A DNA stretch of 64,000 nt from Methylorubrum aminovorans. GTDB lineage: Bacteria; Pseudomonadota; Alphaproteobacteria; Rhizobiales; Beijerinckiaceae. Below, in pieces: positions 36,220 to 45,498 of the stretch. The notes beneath the pieces were generated by a model. The model searched no databases, was not told the origin of the DNA, and saw only the letters and a list, made by a program, of their open reading frames with translations. The position numbers and the translations under genes are program-made. The stretch covers positions 248,001 to 312,000 of the forward strand of contig NZ_BPRC01000001.1 of NCBI RefSeq assembly GCF_022179725.1, read 5' to 3'. How positions within the stretch are numbered: the first letter of the stretch is position 1; every line of letters starts with the position of its first letter.

Positions 36220-37668
36220 ATGTTCGGTCGACGCTCCAACGCCGCATCGGCTCCCGCTCCGGCCCCCGCCCCGGCCGGGCCGACGACGGCTGCCCCGCCG
36301 GTCCTCCAACAGGAGACCGTGCGCGCACGCCCCGAGCCGCCGCGCAACCCGGCGCCTCAGGCGCCGTTGCCGAAGTCGGAGGATTACTTCCGCACGAAGA
36401 GCATGATCTTCGGCGCGCTGATCGAAGCCATCGATCTCGCGCAGCTCGCCCGGCTCGAAGGCGAGGCGGCGCGAGAGGAGATCCGCGACATCGTCTCGGA
36501 GATCATCGGCCTCAAGAACATCGTGCTGTCGATCGCCGAGCAGGAGGAGCTGCTCGATGATATCTGCAACGACGTGCTCGGCTACGGTCCCCTGGAGCCG
36601 CTGCTGGCTCGCGACGACATCGCCGACGTGATGGTGAATGGCGCCGACCGGACCTTCATCGAGGTCGCTGGCAAGATCCAGCTCACCTCCGTGCGCTTCC
36701 GCGACAACCAGCAATTGATGAACATCTGCCAGCGGATCGTCAGCCAGGTCGGCCGGCGCGTGGACGAGTCCTCGCCGATTTGCGACGCGCGCCTGCCCGA
36801 TGGCTCCCGCGTCAACGTCATCGCCCCGCCACTCGCCATCGACGGGCCGGCGCTGACGATTCGTAAATTCAAGAAGGACAAGCTCACCCTCGATCAGCTC
36901 GTCCGCTTCGGCGCGATCTCGCCCGAGGGCGCCAAGATCCTGCAGATCATCGGCAAGGTCCGCTGCAACGTCGTGATTTCGGGCGGCACCGGCTCGGGCA
37001 AGACGACGCTGCTCAACTGCCTCACCGCCTTCATCGAGCACGACGAGCGGGTCATCACCTGCGAGGACGCGGCCGAGCTTCAACTCCAGCAGCCGCACGT
37101 CGTGCGCCTGGAGACCCGGCCGCCGAACCTGGAGGGCCAGGGCCAGGTCACGATGCGCGACCTCGTCAAGAACTGCCTGCGCATGCGCCCCGAGCGTATC
37201 ATCGTCGGCGAGGTGCGCGGACCGGAAGCGTTCGATCTGCTGCAGGCGATGAACACCGGCCACGACGGCTCGATGGGCACGCTGCACGCCAACTCCCCGC
37301 GCGAGTGCCTCGCGCGTATCGAGTCGATGATCACCATGGGCGGCTTCTCGCTGCCCTCGCGAACGCTTCGCGAGATGATCACCGGTTCGGTCGACGTCAT
37401 CATCCAGGCGATGCGTATGCGCGACGGCTCGCGACGCATCACCCACATCACGGAGGTGATGGGGATGGAGGGCGACGTCATCATCACCCAGGATCTGTTC
37501 GTCTACGACGTGCTCGGCGAGGACGCGAACGGGCGTCTGATCGGCCGCCATCGCTCGACGGGCATCGGCCGCCCGCGTTTCTGGGAACGGGCGCGCTACT
37601 ACGGCGAGGAGCGGGCGCTGGCCGCGGCTCTCGACGCCGCCGCCGACACCGTGGAGCAACCGCTGTGA
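36220..37668 (+). CDS. cpaF: CpaF/TadA secretion ATPase
   Basis: The 482-residue hexameric ATPase powers pilus assembly. A Pro/Ala-rich head (about residues 1-45) comes before the N-terminal domain. The ATPase core has Walker [14 protein letters not shown], the Asp box E-D-A-A-E-L-Q, Walker [13 protein letters not shown] and the His box [12 protein letters not shown]. Its stop overlaps the GTG start of tadB, so the ATPase and platform are translated together. Confidence 0.96.
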   Translation: MFGRRSNAASAPAPAPAPAGPTTAAPPVLQQETVRARPEPPRNPAPQAPLPKSEDYFRTKSMIFGALIEAIDLAQLARLEGEAAREEIRDIVSEIIGLKNIVLSIAEQEELLDDICNDVLGYGPLEPLLARDDIADVMVNGADRTFIEVAGKIQLTSVRFRDNQQLMNICQRIVSQVGRRVDESSPICDARLPDGSRVNVIAPPLAIDGPALTIRKFKKDKLTLDQLVRFGAISPEGAKILQIIGKVRCNVVISGGTGSGKTTLLNCLTAFIEHDERVITCEDAAELQLQQPHVVRLETRPPNLEGQGQVTMRDLVKNCLRMRPERIIVGEVRGPEAFDLLQAMNTGHDGSMGTLHANSPRECLARIESMITMGGFSLPSRTLREMITGSVDVIIQAMRMRDGSRRITHITEVMGMEGDVIITQDLFVYDVLGEDANGRLIGRHRSTGIGRPRFWERARYYGEERALAAALDAAADTVEQPL

Positions 37669-38636
37669 ACGCGCTCAATGCTCCCCTCGCGGCCGGCCTC
37701 GTGGCCGTAGCCGCCGGCTCGCTCGCCTATGTCTTTCTGATGCCCTTGCTCGCCGGCGAGCGCCGGGCCGAGCAGCGTCGAAAGGCCTTGGGCCAGCCGC
37801 GCTCGGTGCTGGCCGAGCGCGGCGCCGCCGCCAATCGCCGCGAGCAGGTTGCGAAAAGCCTCAAGGAGCTGGAGGCGAAAAAGGATAAGACCAAGGTCAC
37901 GCTCGAGCTGCGCATCGCTCGCGCCGGCCTCGATTGGACGCGCCGGAAATACTACGTCGTCTCCGGGATCATGGCGGCCATTCTCGCGCTCGCCGCCATC
38001 CTCGTCTCCCACAACGTGATCGTCGGCCTGCTCGCCCTTTTTGCCGGCGGGTTCGGCCTGCCCGCCTGGATGCTCAAGTGGCGGCAGAAGCGGCGTGTTG
38101 CGGCCTTCGTCGAGGAATTGCCCAACGCGATGGACGTGGTGGTGCGCGGTCTGCGCTCCGGCATCCCGCTGGGCGACTGCCTGCGCATGATCTCGCGCGA
38201 GGCGAAGGAGCCGCTGCGCAGCGAGTTCCGGGTGGCGATCGAGGCGCAGGCGCTCGGCCTGCCGATGGCGGACGCGATCCTGCGCATGTACGAGCGGGTG
38301 CCCGTGACCGAGGTGAACTTCTTCTCGATCGTGATCGGCATCCAGCAGAAGGCTGGCGGCAACCTGTCCGAGGCGCTCAGCAACCTGTCGCGGGTGCTGC
38401 GCGAACGCAAGAAGATGGCCGGCAAGATCGATGCGATGAGCATGGAGGCTAAGGTCTCGGCGGGCATCATCGGCGCGCTGCCCTTCCTCATCGGCGGCGG
38501 CACCTACCTGTCGAGCCCGGATTACACGTCGCTGCTATGGACGACCTCGGTCGGCAAGATCGCTCTGGTGATCTCCGGGTTGTGGATGCTGGCGGGCGTG
38601 CTGGTGATGAAGAAGATGATCAGTTTCGACGTCTGA
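37665..38636 (+). CDS. tadB: Flp pilus inner-membrane platform protein TadB
   Basis: The 323-residue membrane protein has a TM segment at the N-terminus, a pair near residues 100-135 and C-terminal TMs around a T2SS-F domain. The domain shows F-V-E-E-L-P-N-A-M-D-V-V-V-R-G-L-R-S-G-I-P and V-N-F-F-S-I-V-I-G-I-Q-Q-K-A-G-G-N-L-S-E-A-L. The start is GTG 37665, overlapping the end of cpaF by 4 bases; the longer open frame upstream is only the shadow of cpaF. Confidence 0.92.
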   Translation: MNALNAPLAAGLVAVAAGSLAYVFLMPLLAGERRAEQRRKALGQPRSVLAERGAAANRREQVAKSLKELEAKKDKTKVTLELRIARAGLDWTRRKYYVVSGIMAAILALAAILVSHNVIVGLLALFAGGFGLPAWMLKWRQKRRVAAFVEELPNAMDVVVRGLRSGIPLGDCLRMISREAKEPLRSEFRVAIEAQALGLPMADAILRMYERVPVTEVNFFSIVIGIQQKAGGNLSEALSNLSRVLRERKKMAGKIDAMSMEAKVSAGIIGALPFLIGGGTYLSSPDYTSLLWTTSVGKIALVISGLWMLAGVLVMKKMISFDV

Positions 38637-38738
38637 TCCGGCCCGGCCGGGCGGCGAGGACAGGAACCAAGCGCCCCGCCAAGGGGGCAGTGGATGGCGG
38701 CGGCGCGAGCCGCGCCGTGAGGGACGGGCTGGACTGGG

Positions 38739-39710
38739 ATGCTGGACGACTTCGTCAACACTGCGCTCGCCCCGCGCACCGTCGCCGCGGTGCTGACCGG
38801 CATCGCCGCCGCCGCCACGGTCTTCACCCTGGTTCAGCCGCTGCTCGAAGGCGATCAGCTCGCCAAGCGGATGAAGCTCGTCAGCGACGAGCGTGAACAG
38901 ATCCGCCAGCGCGAGCGCGAGCGGCTCAACAACCGCGTCAGCCTGCGCGTCGAGCCGAAGGCCTACATGAAACGGGTCGTCGAGCAGTTCAATCTCAACC
39001 GCTGGCTCGGCACGGAGACGGCCAAGGCCAAGCTGGTTCAGGCAGGATATCGTGGGACCAGTGCCGAGACGGCCTTCCTCTTCTTCCGTCTCGTGATGCC
39101 GATCGTCCTCACGGCCGTCGCCTTGTTCTACCTGTTCGTGCTGGAGGTCCTCGATCAGCCCCTGGCGATCCGGGCCGGCCTCGTCCTGGCCGCCGGATTC
39201 ATTGGGCTCAAGCTGCCGGAAGTCTACCTGTCGAACATCACGACCAAGCGGCAGGCCGAGATCCGCCGCGCCTGGCCCGATGCCCTCGACCTGTGCCTGA
39301 TCTGCGTCGAGTCCGGCATGTCGGTCGAGAACGCCTTCCGGCGGGTCAGTCTGGAGATCGCGAGCCAATCGACCGTGCTCGCCGAGGAGCTGGCGCTGCT
39401 GACTGCCGAGCTGTCGTTCCTTCCCGAGCGGCGGGTCGCGTACGAGAACCTTGCCCTGCGCACGGGCCTCGAGATCGTCAAGTCACTTACCACGGCGCTG
39501 ATGCAGGCCGAGCGCTACGGCACGCCGGTGGGTCAGGCCCTGCGCGTGTTGGCGCAGGAAAGCCGCGATTTCCGCATGACGGAGGCCGAGAAGAAGGCGG
39601 CCGCTTTGCCTCCGAAGCTGACCGTGCCGATGATCCTGTTCTTCCTGCCGGTGCTCTTCGTCGTGCTCCTGACGCCCGCCGGGATCCAGGCCTACGCGCT
39701 GATGAAGTGA
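38739..39710 (+). CDS. tadC: Flp pilus inner-membrane platform protein TadC
   Basis: The 323-residue membrane protein pairs with TadB. The T2SS-F domain shows W-P-D-A-L-D-L-C-L-I-C-V-E-S-G-M-S-V-E-N-A-F-R-R-V and a C-terminal L-T-V-P-M-I-L-F-F-L-P-V-L-F-V-V-L-L-T-P-A. It is the last gene of the cpa/tad run; no terminator was seen in the 98 bases after it. Confidence 0.92.
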   Translation: MLDDFVNTALAPRTVAAVLTGIAAAATVFTLVQPLLEGDQLAKRMKLVSDEREQIRQRERERLNNRVSLRVEPKAYMKRVVEQFNLNRWLGTETAKAKLVQAGYRGTSAETAFLFFRLVMPIVLTAVALFYLFVLEVLDQPLAIRAGLVLAAGFIGLKLPEVYLSNITTKRQAEIRRAWPDALDLCLICVESGMSVENAFRRVSLEIASQSTVLAEELALLTAELSFLPERRVAYENLALRTGLEIVKSLTTALMQAERYGTPVGQALRVLAQESRDFRMTEAEKKAAALPPKLTVPMILFFLPVLFVVLLTPAGIQAYALMK

Positions 39711-39808
39711 GGCCGGTTCCGAGAGGAGGGCCTTCGAAGTCATCCCGGATGCGCTTGGCCGTTCGATGATGTAGCCACGCGCGGACCTTTTCCGCGATGC
39801 GGCATCCC

Positions 39809-40807
39809 ATGGCTCTGATTTCCCTCGACGACCTCGCTCCCGGCCAGGAATTCATGGCCGGGCCAATCACGGTGAGCCGGGACGAACTCGTCGCCTTCGC
39901 CCGCCTCTACGATCCCCAGCCTTTCCATCTCGACGAGGCGGCGGCGAAGGACACCTTCGTCGGCAGCCTGATCGGCTCCGGCTGGCAGACGGCGGCGCTC
40001 GGCATGCGCCTTCTCGCGCAGGCCCTGGTGTCGAACGCCACCTCGATGGGGTCCCCCGGCATCGCCAACCTGCGCTGGCTGAGGCCCGTCCTACCGGGCG
40101 ATGCTCTGAGCGCCGTGGTGCGTGTCGAGGAGGTTCGTCCCTCGTCCTCGAAGCCCGACCGCGGCATGGCGCGTCTCGCGATGACGCTGACCAACGGCCG
40201 CGGCGAGGCGGTGATGACACAGGCCTTCGCCGTCCTGTTCGCCCGCGCCGGCGCCGTGCCGGAACCACGTCCGGTCGCGTTGTCCACGGAGACCGGCCCC
40301 GTGGTTGAGCCCGAGGACGCGGTGCCGCTGCCTTACCTTGCTCAAGCCGAACTCGGCGTCACCCGCGAACTCGGTGCTCACCGCTTCGAGGCGGACGACA
40401 TCATTGCCTTCGCGCGGGCCTACGATCCGCAGATCTTCCATCTCGATCCGCAAGCCGCGCGGGCCACGCATTTCGGCGCGCTCTGCGCCTCGGGCTGGCA
40501 GACGGCTGCGGTCTGGATGAAGCGGCTCAACGCCACTTTCACCCGCGACATCGCGCTGACTGCCCGCTCCGGCCCGGTGCCGCAGCTCGGTCCCTCGCCG
40601 GGTTTCAAGGATCTGAGATGGCTGCGGCCGGTCTATGCCGGCGACACGATCCGTTACAGCAGCACGCTGATCGACCGACGCGCCTCCGCCTCGCGGCCGG
40701 GTTGGGGCATCGCCACGCATCACAATACGGCCGAGAACCAGCGCGGCGAGCCGGTTTTCGAGTTCACCGGCACGGTGTTCTGGCAGTGGGAGCCACCGGC
40801 TGCATGA
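39809..40807 (+). CDS. Double-hotdog MaoC-like hydratase
   Basis: The 332-residue protein contains two copies of a MaoC-like hotdog domain. Each has the Y-D-P-Q-x-F-H-L-D motif (residues about 34-42 and 211-219, R-L-Y-D-P-Q-P-F-H-L-D and R-A-Y-D-P-Q-I-F-H-L-D) and a following G-S-G-W-Q-T-A/A-S-G-W-Q-T-A helix. The motif carries the catalytic Asp/His of enoyl-CoA hydratases, so hydration of an acyl-CoA or a related thioester is likely. It overlaps the following transporter gene by ATGA. The start is either 39797 or 39809; the second begins MALISLDDL. Confidence 0.85.
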   Translation: MALISLDDLAPGQEFMAGPITVSRDELVAFARLYDPQPFHLDEAAAKDTFVGSLIGSGWQTAALGMRLLAQALVSNATSMGSPGIANLRWLRPVLPGDALSAVVRVEEVRPSSSKPDRGMARLAMTLTNGRGEAVMTQAFAVLFARAGAVPEPRPVALSTETGPVVEPEDAVPLPYLAQAELGVTRELGAHRFEADDIIAFARAYDPQIFHLDPQAARATHFGALCASGWQTAAVWMKRLNATFTRDIALTARSGPVPQLGPSPGFKDLRWLRPVYAGDTIRYSSTLIDRRASASRPGWGIATHHNTAENQRGEPVFEFTGTVFWQWEPPAA

Positions 40808-42081
40808 GCGTTCCTTCTATGAGCGCCCCCTCCGCTCGCCGAATCCTGACCGCGAGCTTCGTCGGCACTGCGATCGAGTTCTACGACTTCTACATCTACG
40901 CCACCGCCGCCGCGCTGGTGATCGGGCCGATCTTCTTCCCCCAGGGCGAGCCCGGCGTGCAGACGCTCAGTGCGTTCGCGACTTTCGCCATCGCCTTCCT
41001 GGCCCGCCCGGTCGGGGCGGCGGCCTTCGGCCATTTCGGCGACCGGATCGGGCGCAAGGCGACGCTGGTCGCCTCGCTGATGATCATGGGGGTGTCGACG
41101 GTCCTGATCGGCTGCCTTCCGGGCTATGCCAGCATCGGTTGGTGGGCGCCGGCCCTGCTCTGCCTGCTGCGGTTCGGCCAGGGCGTCGGCTTCGGCGGCG
41201 AGTGGGGCGGGGCGGCCCTGCTCGCGGTCGAGAACGCGCCGCCGGGTCGCCGCGCGCTCTACGGCATCTTCCCGCAACTCGGCGCGCCGATCGGCTTCAT
41301 CGCCGCCAACCTCCTGTTCCTCGGACTCAGCGTCGCCTTGAGCCCGGCGGATTTCGAGGCCTGGGGCTGGCGGCTCCCGTTCCTCGCCTCGGCCGCCCTC
41401 GTCGGAGTCGGGCTCTACGTTCGGCTCAAGCTCACCGAGACGCCAGCCTTCCGCGCCGCCCTCGAACAGGCGCCGCCGGAACGGGTGCCGCTCGCCACGA
41501 TCTTTTCCGCGCATCTTCGCGCGACGCTGCTCGGCACGCTCGCCATGGTGGCGGCCTATGCCGTGTTCTACCTCTCGACGGTGTTCGCGCTGAGCTACGG
41601 CACCGGCACGCTGGGCTACCCGCGAAAGACCTTCCTGCTGTTCGAGTGCGTGGCGATCCTGTTCATGGCGCTGTCGATCCCGCTCTCGGGCTGGGCCGCT
41701 GATCGGTTCGGGCGCAGGCCGGTGATGCTGTCGGGGCTCGCGGTCACGGGAGCCCTCGGCGCCCTGCTCGGGCCGATGCTCGGCAGCGGCGAGCCGGCTC
41801 AAGTGCTGGGCTTCCTCTGCCTCGCGCTTTTCGCCATGGGCTGGATCTTCGGGCCGATGGGCGCGCTGCTGCCCGAACTGTTCCCGACCAGGGTGCGCTA
41901 TACCGGCGCCTCCGTCACCTACAATCTCGCCGGCATTCTCGGCGCGTCGGGCGCACCCTTCGCGGCGCAGTGGCTTGCCGGCTCGGGTGGCATCGGCCTT
42001 GTCGGGCTTTACCTCGCGGCTGCGGCCGGGATCAGCTTCGCCGCCATCGTTGCCATGCCGGAGACCGGGCGCGACGCTTGA
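40804..42081 (+). CDS. MFS transporter, metabolite:H+ symporter (MHS) family
   Basis: The 425-residue protein has twelve hydrophobic segments and MHS landmarks: G-T-A-I-E-F-Y-D-F-Y-I-Y-A near the start, G-H-F-G-D-R-I-G-R-K between TM2 and TM3, R-F-G-Q-G-V-G-F-G-G-E-W-G-G-A and D-R-F-G-R-R-P-V in the second half. The family imports organic acids or osmolytes (ShiA, KgtP, ProP). Overlap with the MaoC-like gene suggests it imports a substrate used by that enzyme, which is inference. ATG 40804 is used; 40819 is an alternative. Confidence 0.9.
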   Translation: MSVPSMSAPSARRILTASFVGTAIEFYDFYIYATAAALVIGPIFFPQGEPGVQTLSAFATFAIAFLARPVGAAAFGHFGDRIGRKATLVASLMIMGVSTVLIGCLPGYASIGWWAPALLCLLRFGQGVGFGGEWGGAALLAVENAPPGRRALYGIFPQLGAPIGFIAANLLFLGLSVALSPADFEAWGWRLPFLASAALVGVGLYVRLKLTETPAFRAALEQAPPERVPLATIFSAHLRATLLGTLAMVAAYAVFYLSTVFALSYGTGTLGYPRKTFLLFECVAILFMALSIPLSGWAADRFGRRPVMLSGLAVTGALGALLGPMLGSGEPAQVLGFLCLALFAMGWIFGPMGALLPELFPTRVRYTGASVTYNLAGILGASGAPFAAQWLAGSGGIGLVGLYLAAAAGISFAAIVAMPETGRDA

Positions 42082-42133
42082 AGCTTCAGACGCCTTCAAC
42101 CCAAGGGCGGGCTGCCATGCACCGAGCGAATAG

Positions 42134-42160
42134 ATTGCGCACTATTTATATTGCGCGCAA
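42134..42160. promoter_or_regulatory. Candidate operator upstream of ohr
   Basis: ATTGCGC occurs twice (42134-42140 and 42150-42156), and the second is part of the palindrome TTGCGCGCAA. Between them lies the -10-like TATTTATA. This fits a MarR-type OhrR site and promoter for ohr, but no ohrR gene is in the window. Confidence 0.4.
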
Positions 42161-42233
42161 CCCAGTTTATCGGTATTGAGGTCTCAAGCCGAACGGATCG
42201 GCCCCATTCCACCCCGTTGACGAGGACAAGTCC

Positions 42234-42659
42234 ATGACCGTCGATGTGAAGTACCGCACCACCGCCTCCGCCACCGGCGGCCGTGACGGCTCCGCCCGCA
42301 CCGAGGACGGCAGCTTCCAGGTCCAGCTCTCGACTCCGAAGGAACTCGGCGGCGCGGGCGGCCCCGGCGCCAACCCCGAGCAGCTCTTCGCGGCGGGCTA
42401 CTCGGCCTGCTTCATCGGCGCCCTGAAGGTGGCTGGTGGCCAGCTCAAGCTGAAGGTTCCGGCCGACACGACGGTGACCGCCCAAGTCGGCATCGGTCCG
42501 CGTTCCGAGGGCGGCTTCGGCATCACCGCCGATCTCAAGGTCAGCCTGCCGGGGCTCGACCGCGCGGACGCCGAGCGCCTCGTCGAGGCGGCCCACCAGA
42601 TCTGCCCGTACTCCAACGCCACACGCGGCAACGTCGATGTCGGACTGACGGTCGCCTGA
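42234..42659 (+). CDS. ohr: Organic hydroperoxide resistance protein, OsmC/Ohr peroxidase
   Basis: The 141-residue protein has the Ohr pattern: N-P-E-Q-L-F-A-A-G-Y-S-A-C-F-I-G-A-L with the peroxidatic Cys, and A-H-Q-I-C-P-Y-S-N-A-T-R-G-N with the resolving Cys. It reduces organic hydroperoxides with lipoylated partners. It has its own promoter region with a palindromic repeat and ends at a hairpin shared with the convergent CoA-binding gene. Confidence 0.93.
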   Translation: MTVDVKYRTTASATGGRDGSARTEDGSFQVQLSTPKELGGAGGPGANPEQLFAAGYSACFIGALKVAGGQLKLKVPADTTVTAQVGIGPRSEGGFGITADLKVSLPGLDRADAERLVEAAHQICPYSNATRGNVDVGLTVA

Positions 42660-42680
42660 GTCGCAGGCTCATGCTGCGAA

Positions 42681-42707
42681 GCGCCCTCGGTCTATGGCCG
42701 GGGGCGC
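42681..42707. terminator. Hairpin between ohr and the CoA-binding gene
   Basis: GCGCCCTCGG pairs with CCGGGGGCGC (one T-G pair) around a 7-base loop, in the gap between two convergent genes. There is no clear T-run. Confidence 0.5.
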
Positions 42708-42714
42708 GTCCGTT

Positions 42715-43278
42715 TCACGGCCCCTCGATCGTCCGCTTCTGCACGCCGCCCTTGGCCATCTGCGGCTTCTTCGCGCTGAGGATGCGGGAGTTCACCCCGG
42801 TCCAGCCGATCTCGCCGGAGAGCCGGCCGTACTCGATCTTCGGGCAGCGGTTCATGATCACGGTTACGCCCGCCGCCTCGGCCCGTGCCGCCGCCGCGTC
42901 GTCGCGCACGCCGAGCTGCATCCAGATCACTTTTGGCGGCACCGGCAGCGCCAGCGCCTCGTCGACCAGCGGTCCGGCAGCGGCCGAATTGCGAAAGATC
43001 TCGACCATGTCGACCGGCCCGGTCAGGTCGGACAACCGCGCGATCACCGGACGGCCGAGCAGGGTCTGGCCGGCCAGACCCGGATTGACCGGCGTCACCG
43101 TGTAGCCGCGCTCGGCCAGATACTTGAAGACGATGTAGCTCGGCCGGGCCGGGTTGGCCGAGGCGCCGACGAGCGCGATCGAGCGCGCTTCCTTCAGGAC
43201 GGCGCGGATCTGCGCATCGGGATAGCGGTCGTGCCGGGTGGCGATGCCTTCGGGCGCGCTGTCGATCGTCGGGATCAT
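42715..43278 (-). CDS. CoA-binding domain protein (YccU-like)
   Basis: The 187-residue protein has the Rossmann-type CoA-binding fold: I-A-L-V-G-A-S-A-N-P-A-R-P-S-Y near the N-terminus, V-T-P-V-N-P, V-I-W-M-Q-L-G-V-R, and a late M-N-R-C-P-K-I-E-Y. Proteins of this YccU type are widespread and bind CoA or a dinucleotide, with no settled role. It is divergent from the thioesterase gene with a 44-base gap. Confidence 0.88.
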   Translation of the reverse strand: MIPTIDSAPEGIATRHDRYPDAQIRAVLKEARSIALVGASANPARPSYIVFKYLAERGYTVTPVNPGLAGQTLLGRPVIARLSDLTGPVDMVEIFRNSAAAGPLVDEALALPVPPKVIWMQLGVRDDAAAARAEAAGVTVIMNRCPKIEYGRLSGEIGWTGVNSRILSAKKPQMAKGGVQKRTIEGP

Positions 43279-43322
43279 GCTGCTCTTGTCCGCTAAGCGC
43301 GGGCATGCTGCAAGGCTCGGTC

Positions 43323-43754
43323 ATGAGCGAGACCGTGATGAGCCTGGAGGAAACCGCGTCCTTCCTGGAGCGGGATTTCCCGCAGATGAATGCCGGTGGG
43401 CGCCACTACCACCTGGAGGCGGTGGGGCCGCTCTCCGCGCGGATGCGCCTCGATTATCACGAGCGCCATCTGCGCCCCGGCGGCACGGTCTCCGGTCCGT
43501 CGATGATGGCGCTGGCCGATTACGCGCTCTACGCGGCGATCCTCGCCAATATCGGCCCGGTGGCGCTCGCCGTGACGACGAACCTGAGCGTCAACTTCCT
43601 GCGCCGGCCAGGCCCCGCCGCCCTCGTGGCCGAGTGCCGGCTGCTGAAGCTCGGGCGGCGCCTCGCGGTGGGCGAGGTCGCGATCCGGAGTCAGGGCGGC
43701 GAGGCCATCGTCTGCCACGCCACCGGCACCTACTCGATCCCGCCGGAGCGGTGA
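43323..43754 (+). CDS. PaaI-type hotdog thioesterase
   Basis: The 143-residue single hotdog domain shows H-L-R-P-G-G-T-V-S-G-P-S-M-M-A-L-A-D-Y-A-L-Y and a later V-T-T-N-L-S-V-N-F-L-R-R-P-G, the PaaI/YdiI pattern. It probably hydrolyses acyl-CoA thioesters; the substrate is unknown. ATG 43323 is chosen over 43305 because the first residues then match the short family N-terminus. Confidence 0.85.
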   Translation: MSETVMSLEETASFLERDFPQMNAGGRHYHLEAVGPLSARMRLDYHERHLRPGGTVSGPSMMALADYALYAAILANIGPVALAVTTNLSVNFLRRPGPAALVAECRLLKLGRRLAVGEVAIRSQGGEAIVCHATGTYSIPPER

Positions 43755-43788
43755 GGCCGTTGGCGGCCTGTCACGGACTCGCCCGACG

Positions 43789-45123
43789 CTATTCCGCCGG
43801 CGTGGCGAGCGGCGTCGCGGGCGTCCTCGGCGGCGCGTCGGTCGGGCGCGGCTGGTAGCCGAGCGTCTCGGGCATGAACAACAGGTAGACCGCGAAGCCG
43901 GCCGCCGCGATCGCCGCGAGCACGAGGAAGGCCGCCGTGTAGCCCGCGCCGACGATGACCACGCCGGCTAGGGTCGCGCTCAGCGCCGCGCCGAGACCCT
44001 GAGCGGTGGCCGCCGCACCCTGGGCGACGTTGAAGCGGCCGGTGCCGCGGGTGAGATCGGCGACGACGATCGGGAACAGCGCGCCGTAGATGCCGGCGCT
44101 GACGCCGTCGAGGCACTGCACCGCGACGAGATAGAAGGGATTGTCAGCGAACGTGTAGAGGACCCCACGCAGGGCCAGCACGCCGAAGGCGACGAGGAAG
44201 ATCGGCTTGCGCCCGAAGCTGTCGGCCTTGGCGCCGACCAGCACCGCCATCGGCACCATCACGCATTGCGCCGCCACGATGCAGACCGCGATCAGCGAGG
44301 TCGCGTTGTCCTTGCCCACGACCTTGGTGAGCAATTGGCCGACGGAGGGCAGCATCGCTGCGTTGGCGAGATGGAATGCGGCGCAGAGGACCGCGAACAG
44401 CAGAAGGTGCCGGTTGCGCAGCAGCAGGCTGAGGCCCGAGGGCTGGTCGCAGGTTTGGTCTGTCGCACAGTCGAGGCCGCGGGCGAGGTCGTTGTCGATC
44501 TCCTCGGCTGGCACCATCAGCATCGCGACGATGGAGCAGGCGGCGAGAAGCCCCATCAGCCAGAACACCACCACCGGACCGAAGACATAGGCGAGCCCGC
44601 CTGCCAGCATTGCCGAGACCGCATTGCCGGCATGGTTGAAACCCTCGTTGCGGCCGATGCGCTTCGCGAACAATCGCGGACCGACGATGCCGAGCGTGAT
44701 CCCGGTCAGCGCGGGCGCGAAGACGGCGCCCGCCATGCTGGCCAGCGCCTGCGTGCCGGCCACCAGGGTGAAATTCGAGATCCAGGGCAGGACGAGACAA
44801 CTCACGGTCACGACCACTGCCGCGGCGATCACCACGCTGCGCTTGGCGTGGGTGCGATCGATCAGGGCGCCCAGGGGCGTCTGGGCCAGCAGCCCGGCGA
44901 TGCCCGCAATCGTCATCACCAGTCCGATCGTGGCCTCGTTCCAGCCCTGCTGGGGACCGCGCACGGCGAGCAGGTAGATGGCGAGGTAGGGGCCGAGCCC
45001 GTCGCGGACGTCGGCGAGGGTGAAATTGAGAAGATCGAGTCCGCGCAATGCGCGGGTCGACGGCTGACGCAAGACGAGATCCGTCGTGGATTGGTCGAAG
45101 GATGGAGCTGCATCGACGCGCAT
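43789..45123 (-). CDS. MFS transporter, drug/metabolite exporter type
   Basis: The 444-residue protein has twelve hydrophobic segments. The N-terminal half carries N-F-T-L-A-D-V-R-D-G-L-G-P-Y-L-A-I-Y and the loop A-L-I-D-R-T-H-A-K-R; the second half has V-L-V-G-A-K-A-D-S-F-G-R-K-P. It is a proton-driven carrier of the DHA1-like group with an unknown substrate. ATG 45121-45123 is chosen; the longer frame would start with TTG 45129. A 7-base inverted repeat lies 28 bases upstream of the start. Confidence 0.88.
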   Translation of the reverse strand: MRVDAAPSFDQSTTDLVLRQPSTRALRGLDLLNFTLADVRDGLGPYLAIYLLAVRGPQQGWNEATIGLVMTIAGIAGLLAQTPLGALIDRTHAKRSVVIAAAVVVTVSCLVLPWISNFTLVAGTQALASMAGAVFAPALTGITLGIVGPRLFAKRIGRNEGFNHAGNAVSAMLAGGLAYVFGPVVVFWLMGLLAACSIVAMLMVPAEEIDNDLARGLDCATDQTCDQPSGLSLLLRNRHLLLFAVLCAAFHLANAAMLPSVGQLLTKVVGKDNATSLIAVCIVAAQCVMVPMAVLVGAKADSFGRKPIFLVAFGVLALRGVLYTFADNPFYLVAVQCLDGVSAGIYGALFPIVVADLTRGTGRFNVAQGAAATAQGLGAALSATLAGVVIVGAGYTAAFLVLAAIAAAGFAVYLLFMPETLGYQPRPTDAPPRTPATPLATPAE

Positions 45124-45498
45124 CGGCAATTCGCATATCCGTGATTTTCGTCCCGCAGTCGTGAGACAGTTGCGGGAGATCAGCGGCCCGAAAAAGTCGG
45201 CATCAGAGTTCGATTGCTGCGTGCTGCATCACGGGGACGCTGCGGACAGCCACGAGACCGCACAGGCCACCGCGCTAAGTCGCGCTTCGCGTGTTCGTTC
45301 CGGTGGCGAAATCTTTAATCCCGGCCAAGTCTTCACATCTGCGTGCTTCAGGGATCGCTCGCGTTCCCCGGCCGTGCTTTGACCGTCGACGATAACGTCG
45401 CCTTAGCCATGAACCGATCGGACCTCGGCTCCGGCGCTTTCCCGTAACAGTTGTTTAGCGCGGCGGGCCGAGACAAAGAGGTCGACGGACGAGATAAG
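45124..45498. other. Control region between the MFS and diguanylate cyclase genes
   Basis: These 375 bases separate divergent genes. Apart from the inverted repeat at 45151-45177 nothing distinct was seen. No small gene with a ribosome binding site was found. Confidence 0.4.
45151..45177. promoter_or_regulatory. Inverted repeat upstream of the MFS gene
   Basis: TCCCGCA and TGCGGGA flank a 13-base spacer, 28 bases from the MFS start codon. This is a candidate repressor site for the exporter. Confidence 0.38.
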
